64,000 nucleotides of DNA from Pseudoramibacter sp. (lineage in GTDB: Bacteria; Bacillota; Clostridia; Eubacteriales; Eubacteriaceae), in NCBI RefSeq assembly GCF_022484225.1, contig NZ_JAKVLT010000001.1, positions 1,240,001-1,304,000 of the forward strand. Reading direction: 5' to 3'. The position numbers were made by a program, and so were the translations under genes. The notes under the pieces were generated by a model. That model saw only the letters and a program-made list of their open reading frames with translations, did not search any database and was not told the origin of the DNA. Below, piece by piece: positions 1-9,321 of this stretch. How positions within the stretch are numbered: position 1 is the first letter of the stretch; every line of letters starts with the position of its first letter.

Positions 1-18
1 GCGATTGCCGAAAAATAG
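1..18 (+). CDS. C-terminal end of an upstream gene, probably trpG (partial)
   Basis: Only the last five codons (Ala-Ile-Ala-Glu-Lys) and a TAG stop at 16-18 lie in the window. The gene ends 22 bases before the trpD start, so it is almost certainly the preceding gene of the tryptophan operon. By common gene order it would be the anthranilate synthase glutamine amidotransferase subunit, but the residues visible here are too few to prove that. Confidence 0.35.
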
Positions 19-40
19 GCAGAGAATAGAGGAGAGCAAA

Positions 41-1060
41 ATGATTAAAGAAGCCATTATTAAAATTGTCAACAAAGAAGATTTAACCTACGACGAAGCC
101 TGCACCGTCATGAACGAAATCATGAGCGGCGAAACCACGCCGACCCAGAACGCGGCGTTTTTGGCGGCGCTGTCGACGAAGAGTACCCGGGCGGAAACCA
201 TCGAAGAAATCTCGGGCTGTGCGGCAGCCATGCGGGAACACGCGACAGCGGTTCAATTTGATGAACCGGTGCTTGAAATCGTCGGCACCGGCGGGGACAA
301 CGCCCAGAGCTTTAACATCTCGACCACCGCGGCCATTATCGCCGCAGCAGGGGGCGTCAAGGTCGCCAAGCACGGCAACCGGGCAGCGTCCTCCAAATGC
401 GGCACCGCGGACTGCCTCGAAGCCCTCGGCGTCAACATCGAACAGGACCCGGACAAGGTCAAAGAAATGATCGCAAAGGCGAACATGTGCTTCTTCTTCG
501 CCCAGAAATACCATAAATCCATGAAGTACGTCGGGCCGATCAGAAAAGAACTGGGCTTCCGCACCGTGTTTAACATCTTGGGGCCCCTGACCAACCCGTG
601 CCGCCCGGACATGCAGCTCCTCGGGGTGTACGACGACTATCTCGTGGAACCGCTCGCCAAGGTCATGACCAACCTCGGCGTCAAGCGGGGCATGGTGGTC
701 TACGGCACCGACAGACTCGATGAAATCTCCATTTCCGCCCCGACCCACATCTGCGAATTTAAAGACGGGTGGTACCGGTCGACGACGATTGCGCCCGAAG
801 ACTTCGGCCTCAAGCGCGGGACCAAGGCCGACATCAAAGGGGGCGATCCCGCTGAAAACGCGGCGATCCTGAGAAGCATCCTGGCCGGAAAGGAAAAAGG
901 CGCCAAACGGGATGCGGCGGTGCTCAACGCCGGCGCGGCCCTGACCATCGCCCAAAAGGCGGACACCCTCGCCGACGGGGTCAAACAGGCCGAAGCCCTC
1001 ATCGATTCCGGAAAGGCCAGCGCTCAGCTCGACCTGATCGTCAAGACCAGCCAGGTGTGA
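41..1060 (+). CDS. trpD: anthranilate phosphoribosyltransferase
   Basis: TrpD transfers the phosphoribosyl group of PRPP to anthranilate in the second step of tryptophan synthesis. The 339-residue product has the usual family length. The glycine-rich PRPP loop GTGGD followed by NISTT lies near residues 82-93, and the KHGNR motif near residue 111 also belongs to the active site. I chose the ATG at 41 because GAGGAG sits seven bases upstream; an in-frame ATG at 5 lacks a ribosome binding site and would overlap the preceding gene. The stop is one base from trpC, so the two are cotranscribed. The family call is secure. Confidence 0.97.
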   Translation: MIKEAIIKIVNKEDLTYDEACTVMNEIMSGETTPTQNAAFLAALSTKSTRAETIEEISGCAAAMREHATAVQFDEPVLEIVGTGGDNAQSFNISTTAAIIAAAGGVKVAKHGNRAASSKCGTADCLEALGVNIEQDPDKVKEMIAKANMCFFFAQKYHKSMKYVGPIRKELGFRTVFNILGPLTNPCRPDMQLLGVYDDYLVEPLAKVMTNLGVKRGMVVYGTDRLDEISISAPTHICEFKDGWYRSTTIAPEDFGLKRGTKADIKGGDPAENAAILRSILAGKEKGAKRDAAVLNAGAALTIAQKADTLADGVKQAEALIDSGKASAQLDLIVKTSQV

Positions 1061-1061
1061 G

Positions 1062-1850
1062 ATGAAAAATATCTTAGACCAGCTGGCCGATTACGCGAGG
1101 GTCCGGGTGGCTGAAGCCAAGAAACAAAGATCGCCGGAAGTCCTTCGGGACATGGCCGATCAGCTGCCTGCCGGGGACTTTGCCTTTGAAAAGGCCTTGA
1201 AAAAGCCGGGGCTGTCCTTCATCTGCGAGTGCAAGAAGGCCTCTCCGTCCAAAGGGCTCATCGCCCCGGACTTCCCGTATCTCGACATCGCCAAGGATTA
1301 TGAGACAGCCGGTGCCGACGCGATCTCATGCCTGACCGAGCCCAAATGGTTCTTAGGCCAGGACGCCTATCTCGAAGAGATCGTGAAAAACGTAAAGATT
1401 CCGGTCCTTCGAAAAGATTTTACGGTCGATGATTACATGATCGACCAGGCGAAAGTCATGGGGGCCTCGGCGGTGCTCCTCATCGTCGCGATCACGGAAA
1501 AAGCCGATTTGAAGCGTTATCTCGGCCGGTGCGACGCCCTGGGCCTTTCGGCGGTGGTCGAAGCCCACGATGCAGCCGAAATTAAGACAGCCCTCGGCGT
1601 CGGCGCCCGGATCGTCGGGGTCAACAACCGGAACCTCAAAGATTTTTCGGTCAATACCGACAACAGCCGGGCCCTGCGGGATCTGGTGCCGGAGGACGTG
1701 GCCTTTATTTCGGAATCTGGCGTCAAAACGCCGGAAGACGTCGAAAATATCCGGGCCTTTGGCGCTGACGCCGTGCTCGTGGGGGAAGCCCTGATGCGGG
1801 CGGATGATAAGACCCAGGCTCTGAAGGCCCTCAAAGGGGAAGCTTCATGA
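1062..1850 (+). CDS. trpC: indole-3-glycerol phosphate synthase
   Basis: TrpC closes the indole ring from carboxyphenylaminodeoxyribulose phosphate. The 262-residue TIM-barrel protein carries the conserved ECKKASPSKG segment near residues 52-62, which holds the catalytic lysine, and later strand motifs RKDF, VEAH, VGVNNRNL and SESG, with VLVGEALM at the phosphate site. The gene follows trpD with a one-base gap and overlaps trpF by ATGA, indicating translational coupling. It is a stand-alone TrpC, unlike the TrpC-TrpF fusion of enteric bacteria. Confidence 0.97.
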   Translation: MKNILDQLADYARVRVAEAKKQRSPEVLRDMADQLPAGDFAFEKALKKPGLSFICECKKASPSKGLIAPDFPYLDIAKDYETAGADAISCLTEPKWFLGQDAYLEEIVKNVKIPVLRKDFTVDDYMIDQAKVMGASAVLLIVAITEKADLKRYLGRCDALGLSAVVEAHDAAEIKTALGVGARIVGVNNRNLKDFSVNTDNSRALRDLVPEDVAFISESGVKTPEDVENIRAFGADAVLVGEALMRADDKTQALKALKGEAS

Positions 1851-2494
1851 CCACCCGAATCAAACTCTGCGGCATGATGCGGGATGAAGACATCGCGCAG
1901 ATCAACGCCGTAAAGCCGGACATGATTGGCTTCATCTTCGCAGAAAAGAGCCGCCGGTACGTGAGCCGGGAAAAGGCCTTAAGACTTAAAGCGCAGCTTG
2001 CGCCGGGCATCCGGACTGTCGGCGTGTTCGTCGACGCGGCGCCTGAAGCCATGGCCGCCTATATTAAAGAAGGCATTGCCGACGGCATTCAGCTCCACGG
2101 TCATGAGACGAATCAAACGATTCAAGCACTCAGGGCTCTGATTCCCGAAGGCACACCGGTTCTCCAGGCCGTCGCCGTGAGAAACGCAGAAGATGTGAAG
2201 CGGGCCGAAGCCAGCGCCGCCGACCTCATCCTCCTCGACGCCAAGGGCGGCGGCAGCGGCGAAACCTTCAACTGGGAACTTGCGAAAAAAGTCCACCGGC
2301 CCTATCTTTTGGCCGGAGGCCTCTCGAACGACAACATCGCAGAAGCTCTCGAGACCCTGTCGCCCTGGGGCGTCGACGTCAGCTCCGGCATTGAAACGAA
2401 TGGCCAAAAAGACGGGACCAAGATCCGCCGCTTTGTGGATCAGGTCCGTGAGTACGATCACATGAAAACAACACAGAAAGGAAATAAACTATGA
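1847..2494 (+). CDS. trpF: phosphoribosylanthranilate isomerase
   Basis: TrpF performs the Amadori rearrangement of phosphoribosylanthranilate. The 215-residue product begins with the signature [10 protein letters not shown] containing the catalytic cysteine, and carries [10 protein letters not shown] with the catalytic aspartate and the phosphate-binding segments LLAGGL and VDVSSGIE. It overlaps trpC at ATGA and trpB at its own stop, so it lies in the middle of a tightly coupled operon. The last dozen residues, rich in Lys, Thr and Gln, extend past the normal barrel end and probably exist because the trpB ribosome binding site is embedded there. Confidence 0.96.
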   Translation: MTTRIKLCGMMRDEDIAQINAVKPDMIGFIFAEKSRRYVSREKALRLKAQLAPGIRTVGVFVDAAPEAMAAYIKEGIADGIQLHGHETNQTIQALRALIPEGTPVLQAVAVRNAEDVKRAEASAADLILLDAKGGGSGETFNWELAKKVHRPYLLAGGLSNDNIAEALETLSPWGVDVSSGIETNGQKDGTKIRRFVDQVREYDHMKTTQKGNKL

Positions 2495-3681
2495 CCAATC
2501 CAAGGGGACGCTTTGGCATTCACGGGGGACAGTACATCCCGGAAACATTGATGAATGCCGTCATCGAACTTGAAGCTGCCTACGATCACTATAAAGATGA
2601 TCCGGAATTCAACGCGGAACTCAACGACCTCCTCGTGAATTACGCGGGACGGCCTTCGATCTTGTACGAAGCCAAACACATGACCGAAGATTTAGGCGGC
2701 GCGAAAATTTATTTGAAGCGGGAAGACCTCAACCACACCGGGGCCCACAAAATCAACAACGTTCTGGGGCAGGCCCTTCTGGCGAAGAAAATGGGCAAGA
2801 CCCGGCTCATCGCCGAAACCGGCGCCGGCCAGCACGGCGTCGCCACGGCGACCGTCGCGGCGCTTTTGGGTATGGAATGCGTCATCTTCATGGGCATTGA
2901 AGACACGAAGCGCCAGGCCTTAAACGTCTACCGGATGAAGCTCCTCGGCGCCGACGTGGTGCCGGTCACTTCGGGCACAGGGACGCTTAAAGACGCGGTG
3001 TCCGAAGCCATGCGGGAATGGACCGGGCGGATTGCCGACACCCATTACTGCCTGGGCTCGGTCATGGGGCCTCATCCGTTTCCGACCATCGTCCGGGATT
3101 TCCAGGCCGTGATCTCCAAAGAAATCAAGGAACAGCTCATGGAAAAAGAAGGGCGGCTGCCGGACGCGGTCATCGCCTGCGTCGGCGGCGGCTCCAACGC
3201 CATCGGCTCCTTCTACAATTTCATCGACGACCCGTCCGTGAAGCTCATTGGCTGCGAAGCGGCGGGCCGGGGCATTGACACCTTTGAAACGGCCGCGACC
3301 ATCAACACCGGCCGTCTGGGCATCTTCCACGGCATGAAGTCCTATTTCTGCCAGGACAAATACGGGCAGATCGCGCCGGTGTATTCCATCTCAGCCGGAC
3401 TCGACTACCCGGGCATCGGGCCGGAACACGCCCATCTGCATGACATCGGCCGCGCCGAATACGTGCCGGTTACCGACGAAGAAGCGGTCCAGGCCTTTGA
3501 ATACCTGTCACGCATCGAAGGCATCATTCCGGCGATCGAATCGGCCCACGCCGTCGCTTACGCGATGAAGATCGCGCCGAAGATGGACAAAGACCAAATC
3601 ATCGTCATCACCATTTCAGGACGCGGGGACAAGGACGTCGCCGCCATTGCCCGCTACAGAGGGGAGGATCTCTATGATTAA
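2491..3681 (+). CDS. trpB: tryptophan synthase beta subunit
   Basis: TrpB condenses indole with serine using pyridoxal phosphate and works as the alpha2-beta2 complex with TrpA. The 396-residue product has the PLP lysine at position 87 in HTGAHKIN, the catalytic glutamate in [11 protein letters not shown] and the phosphate-binding GGGSNA segment. It is a canonical TrpB1, with the N-terminal [13 protein letters not shown] signature needed for TrpA partnership, rather than the stand-alone TrpB2. GAAAGGAAATAAACT precedes the ATG. The stop overlaps the trpA start by eight bases. Confidence 0.98.
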   Translation: MTNPRGRFGIHGGQYIPETLMNAVIELEAAYDHYKDDPEFNAELNDLLVNYAGRPSILYEAKHMTEDLGGAKIYLKREDLNHTGAHKINNVLGQALLAKKMGKTRLIAETGAGQHGVATATVAALLGMECVIFMGIEDTKRQALNVYRMKLLGADVVPVTSGTGTLKDAVSEAMREWTGRIADTHYCLGSVMGPHPFPTIVRDFQAVISKEIKEQLMEKEGRLPDAVIACVGGGSNAIGSFYNFIDDPSVKLIGCEAAGRGIDTFETAATINTGRLGIFHGMKSYFCQDKYGQIAPVYSISAGLDYPGIGPEHAHLHDIGRAEYVPVTDEEAVQAFEYLSRIEGIIPAIESAHAVAYAMKIAPKMDKDQIIVITISGRGDKDVAAIARYRGEDLYD

Positions 3682-4465
3682 TCAGAAACCCAACAGAATT
3701 GCCAGCGCTTTTAAAAACGGGAAGGCCTTTGTCGCCTTTATCACCTGCGGCGATCCGGATCTTGAAACCACCGGCAAGGTGGTGCGGGAAGCCGTCAAAA
3801 ACGGCGCGGATCTCATCGAACTCGGCATTCCTTTTTCCGACCCGACGGCCGAAGGCCCGGTGATCCAGGGCGCGAATATCAGAGCCCTGAAGGGCGGCGT
3901 GACCACCGACAAGATCTTCGACTTTGTCCGGGAACTGAGAAAAGACGTCACCATTCCCATGGTGTTCATGACCTACGCCAACGTGGTCTTTTCCTACGGC
4001 ACCGAAAAATTTGTGAAGATCTGCAGTGAAATCGGCATCGACGGCCTGATCCTGCCCGACGTGCCCTACGAAGAAAAGGCCGATTTCCAGCCCACCTGCG
4101 AAAAATACGGCCTGAGCCTGATTTCGATGATCGCGCCGACCTCCCACGACCGCATCGCCATGATCGCGAAAGAAGCGGAAGGCTTTCTGTACATCGTGTC
4201 CAGCCTCGGCGTCACCGGGGAACGGCAGTCGATCACGACGGATCTCAGCGCCATTGTGGACGTGGTGCGCAAAAACACGGACATTCCCTGCGCCATCGGC
4301 TTCGGCATCTCGACACCGGAACAGGCGCGGAACATGGCCCAGAAGGCCGACGGCGTGATCGTCGGCTCCGCCATCGTCAGACGCCTGGATCAGTACGGCA
4401 AAGAAGCAGCCGGTCCCGTGGGCGCATACGTCAAATCCATGAAGGACGCCATCAAGGATCTTTAA
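3674..4465 (+). CDS. trpA: tryptophan synthase alpha subunit
   Basis: TrpA cleaves indole-3-glycerol phosphate and channels indole to TrpB. The 263-residue barrel has the catalytic Glu49 in [10 protein letters not shown] and the following aspartate in [11 protein letters not shown]. Later motifs [18 protein letters not shown] and GFGISTPEQ match the family. The ATG at 3674 was preferred over an upstream in-frame ATG at 3647 because AGGGGAGGATC is placed correctly before it and the product then aligns with TrpA N-termini. It is the last gene of the operon and is followed by a strong terminator. Confidence 0.97.
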   Translation: MINQKPNRIASAFKNGKAFVAFITCGDPDLETTGKVVREAVKNGADLIELGIPFSDPTAEGPVIQGANIRALKGGVTTDKIFDFVRELRKDVTIPMVFMTYANVVFSYGTEKFVKICSEIGIDGLILPDVPYEEKADFQPTCEKYGLSLISMIAPTSHDRIAMIAKEAEGFLYIVSSLGVTGERQSITTDLSAIVDVVRKNTDIPCAIGFGISTPEQARNMAQKADGVIVGSAIVRRLDQYGKEAAGPVGAYVKSMKDAIKDL

Positions 4466-4487
4466 TCCATTTTTATTCCCCCTCACA

Positions 4488-4526
4488 AACGCTTTTGAAA
4501 TTTTTATTTTCAAAGGCGTTTTTTTT
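4488..4526 (+). terminator. intrinsic terminator of the trp operon
   Basis: A 13-bp stem (AACGCTTTTGAAA pairing with TTTCAAAGGCGTT, one G-U pair) with a seven-base loop is followed directly by six T residues. It ends the trpDCFBA transcript 22 bases after the trpA stop. Confidence 0.9.
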
Positions 4527-4562
4527 GATATGATAGGCTTATCAATAATCAGGAGCAACCCG

Positions 4563-5726
4563 ATGGCGAATTTATTTGAATATTTAAAATGGCGGGGGGA
4601 CGTCCCCTTTGAATACGACGGCTTCAACGCGGTCGACAGTCTGATTTTCTCAGAGCTGGTGTATATTGATTTAGATGATGTGGTGGCGGCGGACTGGGAC
4701 GCGTCCTTGACCTTGAAAGCGGCGGCGGCCCGTTATCACGAGCAGGCGGACCCTTTGGAAGAAGCAAATTTCTCAGTCTACAAACGAAAGGCTGTGACCC
4801 TGCTTCAAAAGGCGGCCGAGACCAAGCGCTTCGGCGGCGTGCGGCTCCACAGCTTCGTGAACCAGGTCAGCGACTCGGCGGAGATGCAGATGGCCGCAGT
4901 GACCTTTGAAACGGCGCCGGGAAAATATTACGTGGCCTACCGGGGCACCGACGATTCCATGATCGGCTGGAAGGAAGACTTTAATCTCTCATACCTTTGG
5001 GAAACCGAAGGCCAGCGCCGGGCGAGCCTGTACCTCAACCGCCTGTTCGCAGACCGCCCCGGGGCGCTTTCCATCGGCGGCCACTCCAAGGGCGGCAATT
5101 TCGCCGTGTACGCGGCGGCTTCCGCGGTGCCTGGCATCCGGAGCCGAATCCAGAGAATTTACAACAACGACGGCCCGGGATTTCGGGAAGCCTTTATCGC
5201 CCGGGCCGGCTACCAGGCCATTCGGGATAAAATCGTTCACCTCATTCCCGCCGGCTCTGTGATCGGCGTTCTGATGCACAACGAGACAAAGCGCCATGTG
5301 GTCAAAAGCGACGCCCAGGGCATCGTGCAGCACGACGGCTTCAGCTGGCAGGTGCTGGGGACGCATTTTGAGCCGGCCCAGCGCACCGCCGTGAGCTTAT
5401 ATTTTGAAGATACTTTGGGGCGCTGGATTGAAGGGGAGAGTGATGAAGAACGGCGCCAGTTTGTGGACGCGCTCTTTGAGATTTTCGAAAACAGCCTGGA
5501 CCAGATCGACGACCTGTCCCACAAGCGCATTCAGTCCCTGCGGCGCTGCTTTACGGCTCTCAGGCAGCTGCCGCCGGAAAAACGGCAGCCCTTCTTGAGC
5601 GTGGTCTTTGATCTTTTTAAAAGCGGCCAGACGGTGATCGGCGAAAAATGGCAGGAAGAGATCGAGAGCCGGCTCCCGAAAATTAAAAGCGGAATCGACG
5701 AAATCGGGGATAAACTTAAAAATTAA
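4563..5726 (+). CDS. Mbeg1-like (DUF2974) alpha/beta hydrolase
   Basis: The 387-residue product starts MANLFEYLKWRGDVPF, a typical opening of the Mbeg1-like/DUF2974 family of predicted lipase-like hydrolases common in Clostridia. The nucleophile elbow GGHSKGG (GxSxG type) is followed by a small-residue helix, and YRGTDDS upstream resembles the oxyanion region of class 3 lipases. The C-terminal third is helical and charged. The ATG at 4563 is preceded by AGGAGCAACCG; an ATG at 4530 has no binding site and would sit in the terminator tail. The substrate is unknown, no signal peptide is visible, and the gene stands alone. Confidence 0.8.
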   Translation: MANLFEYLKWRGDVPFEYDGFNAVDSLIFSELVYIDLDDVVAADWDASLTLKAAAARYHEQADPLEEANFSVYKRKAVTLLQKAAETKRFGGVRLHSFVNQVSDSAEMQMAAVTFETAPGKYYVAYRGTDDSMIGWKEDFNLSYLWETEGQRRASLYLNRLFADRPGALSIGGHSKGGNFAVYAAASAVPGIRSRIQRIYNNDGPGFREAFIARAGYQAIRDKIVHLIPAGSVIGVLMHNETKRHVVKSDAQGIVQHDGFSWQVLGTHFEPAQRTAVSLYFEDTLGRWIEGESDEERRQFVDALFEIFENSLDQIDDLSHKRIQSLRRCFTALRQLPPEKRQPFLSVVFDLFKSGQTVIGEKWQEEIESRLPKIKSGIDEIGDKLKN

Positions 5727-5848
5727 TAAAATCAAAAAGCATAATATTGTTTTTTTTAGAATAAAATTAATATAATATAGGACAAGAAAATGATAATAAA
5801 AAAATAAATGGCAATAAAATTTGAGCATTGCACAGAAGGAAGCGTAGA

Positions 5849-6115
5849 ATGAAAACAATGGAAGACACAGACTGGACAATGAGCGATGAATGGCCGGGAC
5901 TGATTGAACAGATCAGCCAGGAAATTATCAACAGCCGGCATGCCCTGGGCATGACCCAAAAGGAACTGTCAAATCTCACCGGGATTTCTCAAAGCGACAT
6001 CAGCCGGATCGAAAACGGCAATGCCAACCCTTCTGCCAAAACCCTGATGCGCCTCGCGAAGGCGCTGAACCGGCACATTCGATTGACTTTTGAGTCCAAG
6101 CCGGAAGAAGCATAG
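5849..6115 (+). CDS. small XRE-type helix-turn-helix regulator
   Basis: The 88-residue product has a helix-turn-helix from about residue 33 to 80: MTQKELSNLTGISQSDISR followed by IENGNANPSAKTLMRLAKAL. This is the cro/C1-type fold found in solitary regulators and HigA-like antitoxins. The ATG at 5849 follows AAGGA with eight bases spacing. The 122 bases upstream are AT-rich. No toxin-like gene adjoins it, so a toxin-antitoxin role is not supported, and its DNA target is unknown. A strong terminator follows. Confidence 0.85.
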   Translation: MKTMEDTDWTMSDEWPGLIEQISQEIINSRHALGMTQKELSNLTGISQSDISRIENGNANPSAKTLMRLAKALNRHIRLTFESKPEEA

Positions 6116-6121
6116 ACACCA

Positions 6122-6165
6122 AAATAAGCCCTGAGTCGAAAATCGACTCAGGGCTTATTTTTTTT
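6122..6165 (+). terminator. intrinsic terminator after the XRE gene
   Basis: A perfect 18-bp stem (arms 6122-6139 and 6143-6160) with a three-base AAA loop is followed by a run of T. The left arm starts with A residues, so it can also terminate the minus-strand gene at 6179. Confidence 0.92.
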
Positions 6166-6178
6166 GCGCGCATTCCGT

Positions 6179-6412
6179 TCAGCCTTTGACGAGATTGCCG
6201 TTAAAGGCCATATTGATTTCTGAAATTTCCATTTCTCCGGCAAAATAGGGTTCGTACATGGCCTCAACCCGGCCGCTGCCCAAATTGCCGCATCCGCCGC
6301 AGAATTTGCAGGAGCCGCCGCAGTCGCTTAAAGCCTGGGCGACGATTCTTTCCCGTTCTTCCCGGGTGGTATCTTTAATTAAAATAGATTTTGGCTGATT
6401 CAAAATCAACAC
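6179..6412 (-). CDS. small cysteine-rich protein divergent from feoA
   Basis: I do not recognise this 77-residue product. Near residues 31-42 it has four clustered cysteines in CGGSCKFCGGC, a spacing suited to a metal or Fe-S site. The N-terminus (MLILNQPKSILIKD) and the acidic C-terminal half are otherwise plain. The annotated start is GTG at 6412, but GAGG lies almost on it. A TTG nine bases further in (6403) has better spacing and would remove three residues. It is transcribed away from feoA/feoB, so a role in iron handling or sensing is an inference from position only. Confidence 0.65.
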   Translation of the reverse strand: MLILNQPKSILIKDTTREERERIVAQALSDCGGSCKFCGGCGNLGSGRVEAMYEPYFAGEMEISEINMAFNGNLVKG

Positions 6413-6565
6413 CTCACTTTCGATCTTAATTACTGATTATTGTAGTAGGCGAATCTTAAAATTAAGAAAAACTTGAGAATAAAAGTTAAAACAAAATCCA
6501 AAATAGAGAGATTCTAAACAAACGAGTAAATGTTAGACAAAACAAATAAAATCAATAAATACGTC

Positions 6566-6594
6566 TTGACGAACAAAGTGAGAGGTGCTAAACT
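6566..6594 (+). promoter_or_regulatory. predicted promoter of feoA-feoB
   Basis: TTGACG at 6566-6571 and TAAACT at 6589-6594 are separated by exactly 17 bases, a good housekeeping-sigma match. The rest of the 254-base gap (6413-6666) is AT-rich without another gene. A GTTAGGTACAAC stretch at about 6604-6615, just after the expected transcription start, could be a metal-regulator operator, but it is not a clean palindrome. Confidence 0.65.
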
Positions 6595-6666
6595 CTCAAA
6601 TGCAGTTAGGTACAACAAACATTTTTCAACCACAATACGAAGGGTATTTAAAAGAAGGAGGAAGCT

Positions 6667-6888
6667 ATGGCAACGTTAAGTGACGTGAAGGTTGGCAGCG
6701 ACGTGAAGATTAAAAAAATTCACGGCGCGGGCCCGATCAAGAAAAGAATCATGGATATGGGCTTAACCAAAGGACAGATGATTCACGTTCAGAAAGTGGC
6801 GCCCTTGGGCGATCCCATCGAGATCACCGTGCGCAACTACGAACTGAGTCTTCGAAAAGAAGACGCCAAAATGGTTGAAGTGGAATAG
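6667..6888 (+). CDS. feoA: ferrous iron transport protein A
   Basis: FeoA is a small SH3-like cytosolic partner of the FeoB ferrous iron transporter. The 73-residue product has the family pattern: an N-terminal strand, then KKRIMDMGLTKGQMIHVQKVAPLGDP and a closing strand with the IRNYELSLRK-type ending. AAGAAGGAGG precedes the ATG. It lies 19 bases before feoB and shares its promoter. A second feoA copy occurs at 9639. Confidence 0.94.
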   Translation: MATLSDVKVGSDVKIKKIHGAGPIKKRIMDMGLTKGQMIHVQKVAPLGDPIEITVRNYELSLRKEDAKMVEVE

Positions 6889-6907
6889 AGAGAAAAGAGG
6901 AGAAACA

Positions 6908-9073
6908 ATGTCAAAGATCATCGCTTTGGCGGGCAACCCGAACTGTGGGAAGACGACCTTGTTCAATTCGCTGACAGGGGCCAATCAGTACGTGGGTAAC
7001 TGGCCGGGGGTGACAGTCGAAAAAAAAGAAGGCCGATTAAAAGGCCATAAAGATATCACGATTACGGATTTGCCGGGGATTTATTCCTTATCGCCGTACA
7101 CTTTGGAAGAAGTGGTCGCGCGGGATTATATCATTCAGGAAAGACCTGATGCCATTATCAACATCATCGACGGTTCTAACCTGGAACGTAACCTGTATCT
7201 GACGACTCAGGTGCTTGAATGCGGCATTCCGACGGTTATCGCTGTGAACATGCTCGATTTAATTGAAAAGGCCGGCGACAAAATCGACTACAAGAAACTT
7301 TCAAAAGTGACCGGATGCCCGGTGGTGCCGATTTCAGCACTGAAGGGCCGCGGCATAAATGAATTGACGGAAACAGCCATCAAGCTGGCCAATTCCAATC
7401 AAAAATATCTGCCACCGCATCGCTTCACCGGGCCGGTGGAACATTGCTTGGCACACATCGAAGAAGCCCTTTTGCACGATCTGCCAGAAGAAGAACAGCG
7501 CTGGTATTCAGTCAAAGTTTTCGAAAATGACGAAAAGGCGCTGGCACCGCTGCACTTAGATCCGAAACAGTTGGCCCACGCCAGAGAAGACGTCATCGCC
7601 TGCGAAAAAGAAATGGATGACGATGCGGAATCCATTATCACCAGCGAACGCTACGACATCATCGAAAAATGGGTGAAAGGGGCCTACGTCAAGAAACACG
7701 CCGGGGAACTTTCCATTTCGGACAAGATCGACCGGATCGTCACCAATCGTATTTTAGGGCTGCCGATTTTCGTTGGCATCATGTTTTTAGTCTATTATAT
7801 TTCGATTACCACGATTGGGACCATGGCGACAGACTGGGTCAACGATGTCCTCGTCGGCGACTGGATCACCAACGGGGTCCGGGGCGCCATGACTGCGGCG
7901 CACGTCGCACCTTGGCTCACCGGCCTTGTGGTTGACGGGATCATCGCCGGGGTCGGCGCAGTCATCGGCTTTTTGCCCCAGATGATGGTGTTCTTCTTCT
8001 TCCTGGCGCTCCTCGAAAGCTGCGGCTATATGGCCAGAATCGCTTTCGTCCTCGACCGGATCTTCAGAAAATTCGGTTTGTCCGGGAAATCCTTTATTCC
8101 AATTCTGATCGGAACCGGATGTGGCGTTCCAGGTGTCATGGGGACGCGGACCATTGAAAATGAACGCGACCGGCGCATGACGATTATGACCACAACCTTT
8201 ATTCCGTGCTCGGCAAAACTGCCGATTATCGCTCTGATTTCAGGCGCGGTATTCGGCGGCAGCGGCGCCGTGGCCACCTCCGCTTATTTCATGGGCATTG
8301 CCGCGATCGTCTGCTCGGGGATCATCCTCAAAAAGACCAAAATGTTCGCAGGTGATCCGGCACCCTTTGTTATGGAACTTCCGGCCTATCACTGGCCGCG
8401 TCCGGTGGACGTGCTCCGTTCCGTCTGGGAAAGAGCCTCCCATTTCTTAAAGAAAGCCGGCACGATCATCACGCTGGCCACGATCACGATCTGGTTCCTC
8501 CAGGGCTTCGGCATCGAAAACGGATCTTTCGGCATGGTGCAGAACATCAACAATTCGATTCTGGCCGCCATCGGCAACGGCATCGCCTTCATCTTTATGC
8601 CTTTGGGCTGGGGAACGTGGAAGCCGGTTGTGGCGACGGTCACAGGCCTCATTGCAAAAGAAAATGTCGTCGGCACCTTCGGGATTCTTTATCACGCCGC
8701 TTCCGGCGCGGAAGCGGGCAGCGCTCACCTCTGGGCGAGAGTGGCCCAGTCCTACACGCCGATTACCGCGTATTCCTTCCTGGCGTTCAACCTGCTCTGC
8801 GCACCGTGCTTTGCCGCCATCGGCGCCATCCGCACCGAAATGAACTCCGGCAAGTGGACGGCAAGAGCCATTGGCTACGAATGTCTGCTGGCGTACTGTG
8901 TGGCGCTGTGCATCAATCAGATCGGCGGCCTCATCGCCGGCGAACACGGCTTCGGCATCGGACCGGCGGTCGCGATCGCGGTCATGGTCGGCTTTGTCTA
9001 TCTCCTCGTCCGGCCGGACCCGAACAAGAAACTCATGGATGCGGCGAGAGCCCAGGACGTTTCGATTGGCTAA
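6908..9073 (+). CDS. feoB: ferrous iron transport protein B
   Basis: FeoB is the membrane transporter for Fe2+, with an N-terminal G domain. The 721-residue product has the P-loop GNPNCGKTT at residues 9-17, the G2/G3 regions with WPGVTVEKKEG and DLPGIYSL, and NMLD as G4. A helical spacer follows, then a polytopic membrane domain with the two Gate motifs around GCGVPGVMGTRT and CSAKLPI. The ATG at 6908 has AGAGGAG at good distance; the in-frame ATG at 6875 overlaps feoA and has none. Length is normal for the family. Confidence 0.97.
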   Translation: MSKIIALAGNPNCGKTTLFNSLTGANQYVGNWPGVTVEKKEGRLKGHKDITITDLPGIYSLSPYTLEEVVARDYIIQERPDAIINIIDGSNLERNLYLTTQVLECGIPTVIAVNMLDLIEKAGDKIDYKKLSKVTGCPVVPISALKGRGINELTETAIKLANSNQKYLPPHRFTGPVEHCLAHIEEALLHDLPEEEQRWYSVKVFENDEKALAPLHLDPKQLAHAREDVIACEKEMDDDAESIITSERYDIIEKWVKGAYVKKHAGELSISDKIDRIVTNRILGLPIFVGIMFLVYYISITTIGTMATDWVNDVLVGDWITNGVRGAMTAAHVAPWLTGLVVDGIIAGVGAVIGFLPQMMVFFFFLALLESCGYMARIAFVLDRIFRKFGLSGKSFIPILIGTGCGVPGVMGTRTIENERDRRMTIMTTTFIPCSAKLPIIALISGAVFGGSGAVATSAYFMGIAAIVCSGIILKKTKMFAGDPAPFVMELPAYHWPRPVDVLRSVWERASHFLKKAGTIITLATITIWFLQGFGIENGSFGMVQNINNSILAAIGNGIAFIFMPLGWGTWKPVVATVTGLIAKENVVGTFGILYHAASGAEAGSAHLWARVAQSYTPITAYSFLAFNLLCAPCFAAIGAIRTEMNSGKWTARAIGYECLLAYCVALCINQIGGLIAGEHGFGIGPAVAIAVMVGFVYLLVRPDPNKKLMDAARAQDVSIG

Positions 9074-9108
9074 TACAGTTCAAGTTTTAGATAAAAGAGG
9101 TGAATGGT

Positions 9109-9321
9109 ATGTTAGGAAGCATCATTGTAGGTCTCATTGTCGCCTTGATTGTGATCGCCGCAGTGAGATCCCTGTATCGTTCCGTTAAGAACGGCGGCAC
9201 CATTCAGTGCGGGGACTGCCCCAGCGCCGGTGCCTGCCACGGCGGCTGTCACGCAGGTCCGACGCCGGAACAGCGCGAATGGATCAACACGTACAGCAGC
9301 CGGAAACACAAAGCAAACTAG
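9109..9321 (+). CDS. FeoB-associated Cys-rich membrane protein
   Basis: The 70-residue product has one N-terminal membrane helix (residues about 3-22, GSIIVGLIVALIVIAAV) and a short tail with CGDCPSAGACHGGC. This is the layout of the FeoB-associated Cys-rich proteins that often follow feoB in Firmicutes. The ATG at 9109 is chosen because AGAGG lies eight bases upstream; a GTG at 9100 would sit on that site. It may help deliver or stabilise iron at FeoB, but no function is established. Confidence 0.88.
   Translation: MLGSIIVGLIVALIVIAAVRSLYRSVKNGGTIQCGDCPSAGACHGGCHAGPTPEQREWINTYSSRKHKAN

Noticed and set aside
83..955. 290-residue open frame on the minus strand opposite trpD
   Set aside because: It is a GC-rich shadow of trpD, has no ribosome binding site or recognisable domain, and the plus-strand gene is certain.
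3608..4627. 339-residue minus-strand frame opposite trpA
   Set aside because: It spans the trp terminator and reads in antisense to trpA, with no motif.
5849..6115. Toxin-antitoxin pair with the XRE gene as antitoxin
   Set aside because: No RelE/HigB-type or other toxin-like gene is adjacent on either side.
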